Notes under the pieces: model-generated
What the model was told of the DNA's origin: nothing
Databases searched by the model: none
The model's input: only the letters and a program-made list of their open reading frames with translations
Shown here: one piece after another, positions 16,958 through 25,104 of the stretch
Layout: each line of letters opens with the position of its first letter
Numbering within the stretch: position 1 is the first letter of the stretch
Position numbers and translations under genes: made by a program
Assembly (NCBI RefSeq): GCF_029953595.1
Contig: NZ_CP124535.1
Span: forward strand, 1,768,001 to 1,832,000
Direction of reading: 5' to 3'
Source of the DNA: Fuscovulum ytuae
GTDB taxonomy: Bacteria; Pseudomonadota; Alphaproteobacteria; Rhodobacterales; Rhodobacteraceae
Length of the DNA: 64,000 nt

Positions 16958-17521
16958 ATGCCGCGCCTGTTTCGCCGCCTTCTTCTTCGCTTTCGCAAAA
17001 GCACCTCAGGCTCGCTGACGGTCGAGTCGGTCTTTGTGGTTCCCATGATGATGCTGGGCTTTTTTGGCTTTTTCGCCTTCTGGGATGCCTATCGCACGCA
17101 GAACACGGTGCAGAAGGCCGCCTATGCCGTTGCCGATATGCTGTCGCGCGAAATGGTCCCTGCGACGCAGCCTTTCCTTGATGGGCTGGAAGATACGCTG
17201 GAATTCCTGATCCGCCGGGATGCACGCATTCGCGTGACCAGCGTGCGCCGAATCTCCGACGGACCAACCGGTGTGACGGGACTTGAAGTGCTGTGGTCCT
17301 ACTCGCCGGGCAATGTCATGCTTCCCCTGACGGACACCACCCTGTCCCAGATTGAACCTGCCATTCCCATGATGTCGATCGGGTCGAACATGGTGATGTT
17401 CGAGGTGGTGGTCCCCTATACGGGCGTGACCGATATCCTAGAGCTTGAGTCGCTGAACGAAGTCGTGGCGATGCGGCCGCGTTTCCTGCCGACCTTGTGC
17501 ATGCAGGGCACGCTCTGCTGA
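16958..17521 (+). CDS. TadE-like pseudopilin, second copy
   Basis: 187 residues from the ATG at 16958, which has GAGGGGG at proper spacing (a GTG directly before it is an alternative). N-terminal pattern KSTSGSLTVESVFVVPMMMLGFFGFFAFWDAY: basic residues, TVE with the conserved Glu, then a hydrophobic helix (about 21-45). The periplasmic part has no catalytic motif. It is the last of three co-directional pilus-like genes. The stretch after it (17522-17653) contains only GC-rich repeats and no strong terminator. Confidence 0.82.
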   Translation: MPRLFRRLLLRFRKSTSGSLTVESVFVVPMMMLGFFGFFAFWDAYRTQNTVQKAAYAVADMLSREMVPATQPFLDGLEDTLEFLIRRDARIRVTSVRRISDGPTGVTGLEVLWSYSPGNVMLPLTDTTLSQIEPAIPMMSIGSNMVMFEVVVPYTGVTDILELESLNEVVAMRPRFLPTLCMQGTLC

Positions 17522-17653
17522 CCCTGAGCCGGAGCCGCGCCTTATGCGGCCCCGCGGGGCGGCTGTGCAGGGCGGCACGATCACCCTGCGCCACGCCGCC
17601 TTGAAGCGATGGGGGCGCAGGCCTAGCTTCCGGTCAGACCGCTAACCGGAGCC

Positions 17654-18571
17654 ATGCCGATGTCGATCCGCCCCGTTCTTCAGGAAAACCGCGCCCAACC
17701 CACCTATGAAGGGGCGGGCGTGCATCTGCACCGCGCCTTTGGCTTTGGCGATCCGACGCGGCTGGACCCGTTCCTTCTGTTCGACGATTTCCGCAACGAA
17801 GACCCGCGCGATTATATGCGCGGCTTTCCGTGGCACCCGCATCGGGGGATCGAAACGATCACCTATGTGCTGGCGGGCGCGGTGGAACATGGCGACAGCC
17901 TTGGCAATCATGGGATTCTGAAGGGCGGCGACGTGCAATGGATGACCGCCGGGTCGGGCATCCTGCATCAGGAAATGCCGCGCGGGAATGCCAAGGGGCA
18001 GATGCACGGCTTCCAGCTTTGGGCGAACCTGCCCTCCTCGCTGAAGATGACCGCGCCGCGCTATCAAGATGTGAAGGGCAAGGACATCCCCGAAATCATG
18101 GATGACGATGGCACCGTGGTGAAGGTGATCGTCGGGTCTTTCTGGGGCAAGACCGGCCCGGTAGATGGCATCGCCGCCGATCCGCAATACCTTGATATCT
18201 ATGTGCCCCCGAACCGCAAAAAGACCTTCAAGGTCGATACCTACCGCCGTGCCTTTGCCTATGTCTTTGAAGGTCGCGGCAATTTCCGCGATGCGGCCCC
18301 GCCCAAGGGTGTGCTGCTGGAAAAAGATCTGCGCGGGCAAGAGGTGAATATCCGCGACATGTCAGGCGACCGCACGCTCATCCAGTTCGGCACGGGCGAT
18401 GAGGTGACGGTGACGGCAGGGCCGGATGGCATCCGCTTCCTTCTGATTTCCGGCGCGCCGATTCAGGAACCGGTGGCATGGCATGGGCCCATCGTGATGA
18501 ACACGGATGCGGAAATCCGGCAGGCCATGGCCGATCTGAAGAACGGCACCTTCATCCGTCCCGCGCATTGA
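17654..18571 (+). CDS. Pirin family protein (bicupin)
   Basis: 305 residues with the pirin cupin signature in the first domain: DPFLLFDDFRNEDP, GFPWHPHRGIETITYVLAGAVEHGDSLGN, GDVQWMTAGSGILHQEMP. These supply the His/His/His/Glu metal ligands. Pirins are iron-binding bicupins, some with quercetin 2,3-dioxygenase activity; the bacterial role is often redox signalling or metabolite oxidation, so the substrate cannot be named. The first ATG (17654) and one two codons on (17660) are both possible. A terminator hairpin follows the stop directly, so this is probably a single-gene transcript. Confidence 0.92.
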   Translation: MPMSIRPVLQENRAQPTYEGAGVHLHRAFGFGDPTRLDPFLLFDDFRNEDPRDYMRGFPWHPHRGIETITYVLAGAVEHGDSLGNHGILKGGDVQWMTAGSGILHQEMPRGNAKGQMHGFQLWANLPSSLKMTAPRYQDVKGKDIPEIMDDDGTVVKVIVGSFWGKTGPVDGIAADPQYLDIYVPPNRKKTFKVDTYRRAFAYVFEGRGNFRDAAPPKGVLLEKDLRGQEVNIRDMSGDRTLIQFGTGDEVTVTAGPDGIRFLLISGAPIQEPVAWHGPIVMNTDAEIRQAMADLKNGTFIRPAH

Positions 18572-18596
18572 CGCCGCGCGAAGCGGCGTTTCCTTC
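18571..18596 (+). terminator. Terminator after the pirin gene
   Basis: Stem ACGCCGC / GCGGCGT with a 5-nt loop (GCGAA), overlapping the end of the stop codon, followed by TTTCCTT. It is a plausible intrinsic terminator with a short, imperfect T-tract. Confidence 0.65.
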
Positions 18597-18645
18597 CCCG
18601 GCGCGGGCGGCTAGACTGCCACCGTCACCGTCGTCGGAACCGCGC

Positions 18646-18891
18646 ATGATCCGCTTGCCCCTTGCCCTTTCGGCCCTGATCCTTATCGCGGGATGCAGCC
18701 AGCCCGGCTTTATCCAGACGGAAAATGTTGGCCCCGCCCCGCCGCTTTTGCCGGTCGAGGACATCCTTGCCGAGGAAAGCCCGCAGCTGGATGCAGAAGC
18801 CTCGGCTGCACTTGCCCTGCGCGCAGCTGCCTTGCGGGATCGGGCTGGGTTGCCCGCCGCCCCCACCACAAGCCCCGAAACGGACGGCTAG
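18646..18891 (+). CDS. Small predicted lipoprotein
   Basis: 81 residues. It has a typical lipoprotein signal: MIRLPLALSALILIAGC, with the lipobox LIAGC placing the lipidated Cys at residue 17. The mature part is about 65 residues, proline-rich then Ala-rich helical (LDAEASAALALRAAALRDRAG). No enzymatic motif is visible and I do not recognise the family. It lies between the pirin terminator and homoserine dehydrogenase, 65 bp before the latter; the two may be co-transcribed. Confidence 0.7.
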   Translation: MIRLPLALSALILIAGCSQPGFIQTENVGPAPPLLPVEDILAEESPQLDAEASAALALRAAALRDRAGLPAAPTTSPETDG

Positions 18892-18956
18892 GCCGCGTTG
18901 CAAGGCCCGCGCCGACGGGATAACAGGGCGGGGTCGCCCTGAAGATGGAGTCTCCC

Positions 18957-20252
18957 ATGCCCGCGCCCCTTCGCCTCGGTCTTGCCGGTCTGGGAACCGT
19001 TGGCATCGGGGTCGTCAAGATCGTCCAGCGCCATGCCGACCTGATCGCCGCCCGCGCCGGACGCCCGGTGACGATCACCGCCGTTTCGGCGCGCGACCGG
19101 GCCAAGAACCGCGATGCGGACCTGTCGGCCTATGCGTGGGAAACCGATCCCGTCGCGCTGGCCCGCCGTGACGATGTGGATGTCTTTGTCGAGGTGATGG
19201 GCGGCCATGACGGCCCCGCCAAGGCCGCAACCGAAGCCGCGATTGCCGCAGGCAAGGACGTGGTCACGGCGAATAAGGCACTGCTTGCCCATCACGGGCA
19301 GGCCCTTGCCGAAGCCGCCGAAGCTGCGGGCCGCGTGATCCGCTTCGAGGCCGCGGTGGCCGGCGGCATTCCCGTCATCAAGGCCCTGACCGAAGGCCTT
19401 GCCGGAAACCAGATGCGCCGCGTGATGGGCGTGATGAACGGCACCTGCAACTATATCCTCACCCGCATGCAGAATGCAGGCCTGCCCTATGAGACGGTCT
19501 TCGAAGAGGCGCGCCAACTGGGCTATCTGGAGGCCGACCCCAATCTTGACGTGGGCGGCATTGATGCGGGTCACAAACTGTCGCTGCTTGCCGCCATCGC
19601 CTTTGGCACCAAGGTCAGCTTTGATCGGGTGGAACTGGAAGGCATCGGCAATGTCTCGATCGACGATATCCGCATGGCCGATGACATGGGCTATCACATC
19701 AAGCTTTTGGGTGTGGCGCAGATGTCAGGCCGGGGGCTGGAACAACGCATGACCCCTTGCCTTGTTCCGGCGGAAAGCCCGCTTGGCCAATTGCAGGGCG
19801 GCACCAACATGGTTGTGCTGGAAGGCGACAGCGTGGGCCAGATCGTGCTGCGTGGCCCCGGCGCGGGCGAAGGCCCGACCGCCAGCGCCGTGATGGCCGA
19901 TGTGATCGACATCGCGCGCGGCTTCCGACTGTCGACCTTCGGGCGGCCCGCGGCCACACTGGTTGAACCGGTCGCCGCAAAATCGGCCACGCCTGCGCCC
20001 TATTACCTGCGCATGACGCTTTTGGACAAACCCGGTGCGCTGGCCAAGGTCGCGACCTGCATCGGCGAGGCGGGCATCTCGATCGACCAGATGCGGCAGA
20101 TCAACCAACCCGGCGAAGTGGATGACAAGGCCACGGTCCTGATCGTCACCCACAAGGCAGCACCCGCCGATATCGCCCATGCCCTGTCCACCTTTACCGC
20201 GACGGGCGTGGTGGTGGGCACCCCGGTGGCCATCCGCATCGAAGAGGTCTGA
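18957..20252 (+). CDS. hom: Homoserine dehydrogenase
   Basis: Reduces aspartate semialdehyde to homoserine, the branch point to threonine and methionine. 431 residues from the ATG at 18957, chosen because GGAG lies 6 nt upstream (an in-frame ATG at 18945 is weaker). It has the nucleotide-binding motif LGLAGLGTVGIGVVK, catalytic-domain hallmarks (ANKALLAHHG, EAAVAGGIPVIKAL, GVMNGTCNYILTRM, GYLEADPNLDVGGIDAGHKL) and a C-terminal ACT domain (about 350-431, YYLRMTLLDKPGALAKVA) for feedback inhibition by threonine. It is followed by a hairpin array and then glpX. hom and glpX are neighbours in many Rhodobacteraceae. Confidence 0.97.
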   Translation: MPAPLRLGLAGLGTVGIGVVKIVQRHADLIAARAGRPVTITAVSARDRAKNRDADLSAYAWETDPVALARRDDVDVFVEVMGGHDGPAKAATEAAIAAGKDVVTANKALLAHHGQALAEAAEAAGRVIRFEAAVAGGIPVIKALTEGLAGNQMRRVMGVMNGTCNYILTRMQNAGLPYETVFEEARQLGYLEADPNLDVGGIDAGHKLSLLAAIAFGTKVSFDRVELEGIGNVSIDDIRMADDMGYHIKLLGVAQMSGRGLEQRMTPCLVPAESPLGQLQGGTNMVVLEGDSVGQIVLRGPGAGEGPTASAVMADVIDIARGFRLSTFGRPAATLVEPVAAKSATPAPYYLRMTLLDKPGALAKVATCIGEAGISIDQMRQINQPGEVDDKATVLIVTHKAAPADIAHALSTFTATGVVVGTPVAIRIEEV

Positions 20253-20260
20253 CCCGCGCC

Positions 20261-20368
20261 CGAAAACTTTTCTCCGAAAAGTTTTCGCCCCCACAAATTT
20301 TTCATCCGAAAAATTTGCCCCCGCCCAGCAGGGCGGGCTGGGAAAATTCTTCGGACGAAGAATTTTCC
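20261..20368. repeat. Array of four perfect intergenic hairpins between hom and glpX
   Basis: Four back-to-back inverted repeats in 108 bp. (1) 20261-20287: 12-bp stem CGAAAACTTTTC with a 3-nt loop. (2) 20294-20317: 10-bp stem CAAATTTTTC with loop ATCC. (3) 20320-20337: 7-bp CCCGCCC with loop AGCA. (4) 20341-20368: 13-bp arms GGAAAATTCTTCG around GA. Three are AT-rich and share a pattern (A/T-rich arms meeting at a TCCGA or CGGAC centre), which suggests copies of one mobile palindrome family. The first could terminate hom transcription, but there is no T-tract distinct from the arms. Confidence 0.85.
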
Positions 20369-20453
20369 TGCCATGGCCACCGTTAGCGTCACCATGCTTG
20401 CCGCCCGCCCCGCCGGGCGCTAAGCGGGCGCAAATGGCATGGGAGAGGGACAC

Positions 20454-21419
20454 ATGGCCGATAGGGAAGAATTTCAGGATCGCCTGCTGTCGCTGGGCCT
20501 CGCCCGCGTGTCCGAGGCTGCAGCCCTCGCCTCGGCGGCGCTGATCGGGCGCGGCGACGAAAAGGCCGCCGATCAGGCCGCCGTGAATGCCATGCGCAAC
20601 CAGTTGAACCTTCTCGACATCGCGGGCGTCGTGGTCATCGGCGAGGGAGAGCGGGACGAGGCACCCATGCTCTATATCGGCGAAGAAGTGGGCACCGGGA
20701 ACGGCCCCGCCGTGGATATCGCGCTTGATCCCTTGGAAGGCACCACCCTGACGGCAAAGGACATGCCTAATGCCCTTACCGTGATCGCCATGGCCCCGCG
20801 CGGGACACTCTTGCATGCGCCTGACGTCTATATGGACAAGCTGGCGATCGGTCCGGGCTTCCGCCCCGGCACCGTGACGATGAGCATGAGCCCCTCGGAA
20901 CGCGTCTCGGCCCTTGCCGCCGCCAAGGGCTGCTCGACCGAAGATATCACCGTCTGCGTGCTAGAACGCCCCCGGCATGAAGAGATGATCAAGGAGATCC
21001 GCTCCACCGGCGCGGCGATCCGACTGATCACCGATGGCGATGTGGCGGGGGTGATGCATTGCGCCGAACCAGAGGTGACGGGGATCGACATGTATATGGG
21101 GTCGGGCGGGGCACCCGAAGGGGTGCTGGCGGCGGCGGCGCTCAAATGCATGGGCGGGCAGTTCTTCGGCAAGCTGCTGTTCCGCAATGAGGATGAGAAA
21201 GCCCGCGCCCGCAAAGCCGGCATCACCAATTTCGACCGCGTCTATACCCGCGACGATCTGGTGCGCGGCGATGTGATCTTTGCCGCGACGGGGGTGACGA
21301 ATGGCTCGCTTCTGTCTGGGATCAAGCGCGAGCCGAAGATGGTGACGACCGAAACCATCCTGATGCGGTCAAAGACCGGATCGGTGCGGCGCGTGACCTA
21401 TCGCAGCCCGATCCGCTGA
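20454..21419 (+). CDS. glpX: Class II fructose-1,6-bisphosphatase GlpX
   Basis: Gluconeogenic removal of the 1-phosphate from fructose 1,6-bisphosphate. 321 residues from the ATG at 20454 with GAGAGGGA upstream. Family motifs: AALIGRGDEKAADQAAVNAMR, GVVVIGEGERDEAPMLYIGE (metal-binding Glu/Asp), DIALDPLEGTTLTAKDMPNA and MYMGSGGAPEGVLAAAALKC. Length is right for GlpX (about 320-335). Many Rhodobacteraceae use GlpX-type enzymes as a main FBPase. Confidence 0.96.
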   Translation: MADREEFQDRLLSLGLARVSEAAALASAALIGRGDEKAADQAAVNAMRNQLNLLDIAGVVVIGEGERDEAPMLYIGEEVGTGNGPAVDIALDPLEGTTLTAKDMPNALTVIAMAPRGTLLHAPDVYMDKLAIGPGFRPGTVTMSMSPSERVSALAAAKGCSTEDITVCVLERPRHEEMIKEIRSTGAAIRLITDGDVAGVMHCAEPEVTGIDMYMGSGGAPEGVLAAAALKCMGGQFFGKLLFRNEDEKARARKAGITNFDRVYTRDDLVRGDVIFAATGVTNGSLLSGIKREPKMVTTETILMRSKTGSVRRVTYRSPIR

Positions 21420-21422
21420 TCG

Positions 21423-21479
21423 AATTTACGTAATTTACGTAATCACAGGCATTGCAAGCCCTTTCCCGAAGGGCTTGCA
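21423..21479. repeat. Direct repeat plus 11-bp hairpin between glpX and recJ
   Basis: AATTTACGT is directly repeated (21423-21440) right after the glpX stop. It is followed by an 11-bp perfect stem TGCAAGCCCTT / AAGGGCTTGCA with loop TCCCG (21453-21479). The hairpin could end the glpX transcript, although no T-tract follows on the plus strand. Confidence 0.6.
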
Positions 21480-21509
21480 GCCAGCGCCGCTTTGCGGCAC
21501 TTCCGCTAT

Positions 21510-23261
21510 ATGACAGGTCGCGCCTTTCTTGATGTCGATGCCTCGCTTACGGGCCGCCGCTGGGTTGGGCCCACGGCAGAAGAGGACCGTCTGGCCGAAG
21601 CAATGGCCCAGCAGACGCGCCTTCCCCTTGCCCTGTGCCACACCCTCGTGCGCCGGGGGGTTGCGCCGCAGGATGCGGCATCCTTCCTTGCCCCGGCGCT
21701 GCGCGACCTCTTGCCCGACCCGCTGACCCTGCGCGACATGGGGCCAGCCGCTGCCCGCTTTCTGCGCGCGCTCAAGACCCGCGAAACCATCGCCGTCTTT
21801 GCCGATTACGATGTGGATGGCGGCACCTCGGCCGCGCTTTTGATCACATGGCTGCGCGCCATGGGCCATGGCGCAACGCTTTACATCCCCGACCGGATCG
21901 ACGAAGGCTATGGCCCCAACATCCCCGCGATGGAGGCCTTGGCCAATAGCCACCGCCTGATCCTCTGCGTGGATTGCGGCACGCTTTCCCATGACCCGAT
22001 CGCAGCCGCCGTAGCCAAGGGGGCGGATGTCGTCGTCCTTGACCACCATCTGGGGGCCGAAACGCTGCCCCCGGCGCTGGCCGTGGTGAACCCGAACCGT
22101 CAGGATGAGGATGGGTCGCTTGGCCATCTCTGTGCGGCCTCGGTTGTCTTTCTGATGCTGGTCGAGGCGAACCGCCAGCTGCGGGCCGAGGGCGTGCAAG
22201 GGCCGGACCTGATGGCGCTGCTCGATCTGGTGGCGCTGGCGACGGTGGCAGATGTGGCCCCGCTGATCGGCGTCAACCGCGCGCTGGTGCGGCAGGGACT
22301 GAAGGTCATGGCGCGACGCGAAAGAGTGGGCCTGCGGGCGCTGGCCGACGTGGCGCGGATGGATCAGGCCCCGAACAGCTATGCCTTGGGCTTTCTGCTT
22401 GGCCCGCGGGTCAATGCAGGCGGGCGGATCGGCGCGGCCGATCTGGGCGCGCGGCTTCTCTGCGCAACGGACGAGGCCGAGGCGCAGGCCCTTGCCGCCC
22501 GGCTGGACGAACTGAACACCGAACGGCGCGAGATCGAGATGCGCGTCCGCGACGCCGCCATGGCGCAGGCCGAGGCGCGGGGTCTGGATGCCCCCCTCGT
22601 CTGGGCGGCGGGCGAAGGCTGGCATCCCGGCGTGGTGGGCATCGTCGCAAGCCGTTTGAAAGAGGCGACCAACCGCCCCGCCGTGGTGATCGGGCTGGAG
22701 GGCGGGATGGGCAAGGGATCGGGACGCTCGGTCACTGGTGTCGATCTGGGTGCCTGCGTACATCGACTGGCTTCCGAAGGGCTTCTTGTTAAGGGCGGCG
22801 GCCATCGCATGGCCGCAGGCCTGACGGTCGAGGAGGGCAAGCTTGAGGCGGCGATGGCGCGGCTGTCCGACCTGCTGGCCCGCCAAGGCGCGGGCAGTGC
22901 CGGACCTGCGGACCTAAAGCTTGATGGGCTTTTGATGCCCTCCGCCGCTGACCGCGCCCTAGTGGAGCGGCTGGAAGAGGCGGGGCCCTTCGGTGCCTCT
23001 GCCCCTGCGCCGCGCTTTGCCTTTGCCGCCATGTCGCTGCGCGCCCGCCGCGTGGGGGAAACCCATCTGCGCGTCAGTTTCGGCGATGGCACAGGCCCCA
23101 CGCTGGAAGCGATGGCCTTTGGTGCCTTTGACGGCCCCCTGGGCCCCGCGCTGATGGAGGCAGGGCATCAGAGGTTCCACCTTGCGGGCCGTCTGGAACT
23201 GAACACGTGGAACGGCAGCACCAAGGTGCAGCTGCGTCTGGAAGACGCCGCCCGCGCCTAA
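21510..23261 (+). CDS. recJ: Single-stranded-DNA exonuclease RecJ
   Basis: 5'-3' exonuclease of recombination and mismatch repair. 583 residues from the ATG at 21510. DHH-family motifs are intact: motif I FADYDVDGGTSAALL, motif III VVVLDHHLGAE, then the DHHA1 domain (GAGEGWHPGVVGIVASRLKE, KGSGRSVTGVDLGACV, LLVKGGGHRMAAGLTVEEGK) and the C-terminal OB-fold (RVGETHLRVSFGDG). One residue is unusual: the usual cysteine motif reads VDCGTLSHDPI, as in other alphaproteobacterial RecJ. The tRNA-Glu gene follows 72 bp downstream. Confidence 0.96.
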   Translation: MTGRAFLDVDASLTGRRWVGPTAEEDRLAEAMAQQTRLPLALCHTLVRRGVAPQDAASFLAPALRDLLPDPLTLRDMGPAAARFLRALKTRETIAVFADYDVDGGTSAALLITWLRAMGHGATLYIPDRIDEGYGPNIPAMEALANSHRLILCVDCGTLSHDPIAAAVAKGADVVVLDHHLGAETLPPALAVVNPNRQDEDGSLGHLCAASVVFLMLVEANRQLRAEGVQGPDLMALLDLVALATVADVAPLIGVNRALVRQGLKVMARRERVGLRALADVARMDQAPNSYALGFLLGPRVNAGGRIGAADLGARLLCATDEAEAQALAARLDELNTERREIEMRVRDAAMAQAEARGLDAPLVWAAGEGWHPGVVGIVASRLKEATNRPAVVIGLEGGMGKGSGRSVTGVDLGACVHRLASEGLLVKGGGHRMAAGLTVEEGKLEAAMARLSDLLARQGAGSAGPADLKLDGLLMPSAADRALVERLEEAGPFGASAPAPRFAFAAMSLRARRVGETHLRVSFGDGTGPTLEAMAFGAFDGPLGPALMEAGHQRFHLAGRLELNTWNGSTKVQLRLEDAARA

Positions 23262-23333
23262 GCGGAAGGTTTGCCGTCATTTTCCCTCTTGCACCCGCCC
23301 CGCCCCGCGATTAGACACCCGCGCACTGACTGT

Positions 23334-23408
23334 GGCCCGTTCGTCTATCGGTTAGGACACCAGGTTTTCAACCTGGGAAGAGGGGTTCGACTCCCCTACG
23401 GGCTGCCA
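23334..23408 (+). tRNA. tRNA-Glu, anticodon TTC
   Basis: 75-nt cloverleaf: acceptor GGCCCGT paired with ACGGGCT (one G-U at the end), D-arm with GGTTAGGA, anticodon stem CCAGG/CCTGG around loop TTTTCAA (anticodon TTC), T-arm AGGGG-TTCGACT-CCCCT, and an encoded CCA end. It has the G-rich, short-variable-loop form usual for tRNA-Glu. Confidence 0.97.
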
Positions 23409-23428
23409 GCTTTCCCAATATCTTCCTG

Positions 23429-24625
23429 TCATGGCTGGCCAATCGCGGCAGGATCGTCTGCGGCCTTGGGCTGCACGGATGTTAGGCGATGCGGCAGACC
23501 ATGCTTGTTCAGATAGGCCTGAAAGCGGGCGAAATTCTCGGGATAGCGGCGGTCGAATTCAGAGGTGTCGAAATGTCTTTCGACAAGATGGCGCAACGGC
23601 CTTTCCGATTGCAGTGCCTTGAGCGACAGATGCGGCAAGCCAAGGAGATCGCAAAACTCTTGTGTGCGCATGTCATGCACGACCCACATCGTCGCTATGC
23701 CGGCCTGAAAGGATGCCATGTTGCCGTGAAACCGAGTGCCGATACAGAAATTGAACCCTTGGCGCAGGAAGGCGAACCATTCCGGCACATTGTAGAACTG
23801 GCGAAACCTGTCCCGCATCCAATTCTGATAGTCTGCCAGAGCTATCCCCTGTGCCGTGATGATCCGCAGAAGGCTGGGATCGATCAGCGATCCGATGTCG
23901 TCGGGGATGTCCTCCAGCTGCGTCACCGGGGGCAATCTGCACAAAGCCTCTTCAAAGTATGAAGTCTGCCCGATCATGGTCGCGCGCGCTGTCATCGCGG
24001 CTTTGAACAGGGCCGATTCTCGCGCCTGCCGCGTGAAGTTCACGATGCTGCGTGACAGATCGAACGCAGCCACAGGGCGCGGCGCGCGGAAATCTGACCG
24101 ACCGCTCATATAACAGGACTGGCAGCCGATCACCTCGACATTATGGATGCCCAGCTTGCGGCACAGATCCGCAGTAAAGGCCCCCCGAACCGCGATGGTC
24201 GATGTATGGTCGGCGATCACATGCAACAGCCGCTGGGTGGATGGATGCACGGCAGCATCGGCCAAGGATTGGCCAAGGGGCGCGCGCGACCCAAGCCCGA
24301 AGACCACCACCGGCAGACCCAGCCGCTTGATGCGTTCTGCATGCGCTTCATGCCCTTCGGAGGGGCTATTGTCGACGGCAAGCGTCGTCGCGGTGACAAA
24401 GGCCAGATGCGTCAGCCGCGCGCGATACTCTTCGACCATCGCATCGGTCAGCACGCGCGCTCCGATATTGACATGCTCTCCAACGACATGCCTCGCCGCA
24501 TAGCCGTGAATGTAATTGCCCGTATTCCCGCGCGATCCCTTCCTGCCTTCGGCGGCAACGCCGATAAAGCCGACACGCCCGCCCTCTGGCGGAAGGGGGC
24601 CATAGGCTTGGTCGATCCCAGCCAC
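23429..24625 (-). CDS. Polysaccharide pyruvyl transferase family protein
   Basis: 398 residues; the family adds ketal-linked pyruvate to exopolysaccharide sugars. Diagnostic segments are GNTGNYIHGYAA near the N-terminus, VVVFGLGSRAP, STIAVRGAFTADLCRKLGIHNVEVIGC in the middle, and GTRFHGNMASFQAGIATMWV with the conserved Arg-His near residue 300. It reads toward the tRNA-Glu gene (21 bp from its 3' end), has no glycan genes around it, and appears slightly lower in GC than its neighbours. A lone insertion next to a tRNA is therefore possible, although no integrase or attachment repeat was found. The acceptor sugar is unknown. Confidence 0.85.
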   Translation of the reverse strand: MAGIDQAYGPLPPEGGRVGFIGVAAEGRKGSRGNTGNYIHGYAARHVVGEHVNIGARVLTDAMVEEYRARLTHLAFVTATTLAVDNSPSEGHEAHAERIKRLGLPVVVFGLGSRAPLGQSLADAAVHPSTQRLLHVIADHTSTIAVRGAFTADLCRKLGIHNVEVIGCQSCYMSGRSDFRAPRPVAAFDLSRSIVNFTRQARESALFKAAMTARATMIGQTSYFEEALCRLPPVTQLEDIPDDIGSLIDPSLLRIITAQGIALADYQNWMRDRFRQFYNVPEWFAFLRQGFNFCIGTRFHGNMASFQAGIATMWVVHDMRTQEFCDLLGLPHLSLKALQSERPLRHLVERHFDTSEFDRRYPENFARFQAYLNKHGLPHRLTSVQPKAADDPAAIGQP

Positions 24626-24696
24626 TGCGCGGCTCCTTGCACTCGTTACGATGGAGATGAAGACATAGCGCCTTCAACGCGTCAATTGCCCCGCGC

Positions 24697-25104
24697 TCAG
24701 GCCGGGATCACAGCCGTCGCCTCTATCTCCACCTTCGCACGATCCTCGACCAAGGCCACCACCTGCACCAAAGCCATGGCCGGGTAATGCCGCCCGATCA
24801 CCGCCTTATAGGCACGGCCAAGCTCTTTCAGGCGACCCAGATATTCCCGCTTGTCCGTGACATACCAGGTCAGCCGCACCAGATGCTCGGGCCGCGCGCC
24901 GGCACAGGCCAGCACCTCGACAATAGACCGCAGCGCCTGTTCGGCCTGCCCGACGAAATCATCCGTTTCAAAGACCTGATCGGCATTCCAGCCGATGATC
25001 CCCCCGGTGAATACCATCCGCCCAGTCGCCGCCACCCCGTTGGAATAGCCGATAGCGGGCTTCCAATGCGCGGGATGCAGGAATTCCAACCCCGTCTCGG
25101 TCAT
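24697..25104 (-). CDS. RidA-family protein (reactive enamine/imine deaminase-like)
   Basis: 135 residues, YjgF/YER057c/UK114 fold: GRMVFTGGIIGWNA, QAEQALRSIVEVLACAGARPEHLVRLTWYVTD, YPAMALVQVVALVEDRAKVEIEATAV. The Arg of canonical RidA (VARL, near residue 105) is Ala here (VVAL), which places it among the non-RidA subgroups. It is the last gene of the minus-strand operon containing the 2-aminobenzoyl-CoA monooxygenase/reductase and overlaps the thioesterase by 4 bp. Since the product of that monooxygenase is an enamine, a role in hydrolysing or protecting against the amine intermediate is a sensible inference. Confidence 0.88.
   Translation of the reverse strand: MTETGLEFLHPAHWKPAIGYSNGVAATGRMVFTGGIIGWNADQVFETDDFVGQAEQALRSIVEVLACAGARPEHLVRLTWYVTDKREYLGRLKELGRAYKAVIGRHYPAMALVQVVALVEDRAKVEIEATAVIPA

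Noticed and set aside
17522-17653. Possible terminator after the second TadE-like gene
   Set aside because: There are several overlapping GC-rich repeats (for example GGCCCCGCGGGGC), but no clear single stem with a T-tract.
23334-24625. Integrative element at tRNA-Glu
   Set aside because: No integrase, no transposase and no repeat of the tRNA 3' end were seen; reported only as a low-level suspicion.
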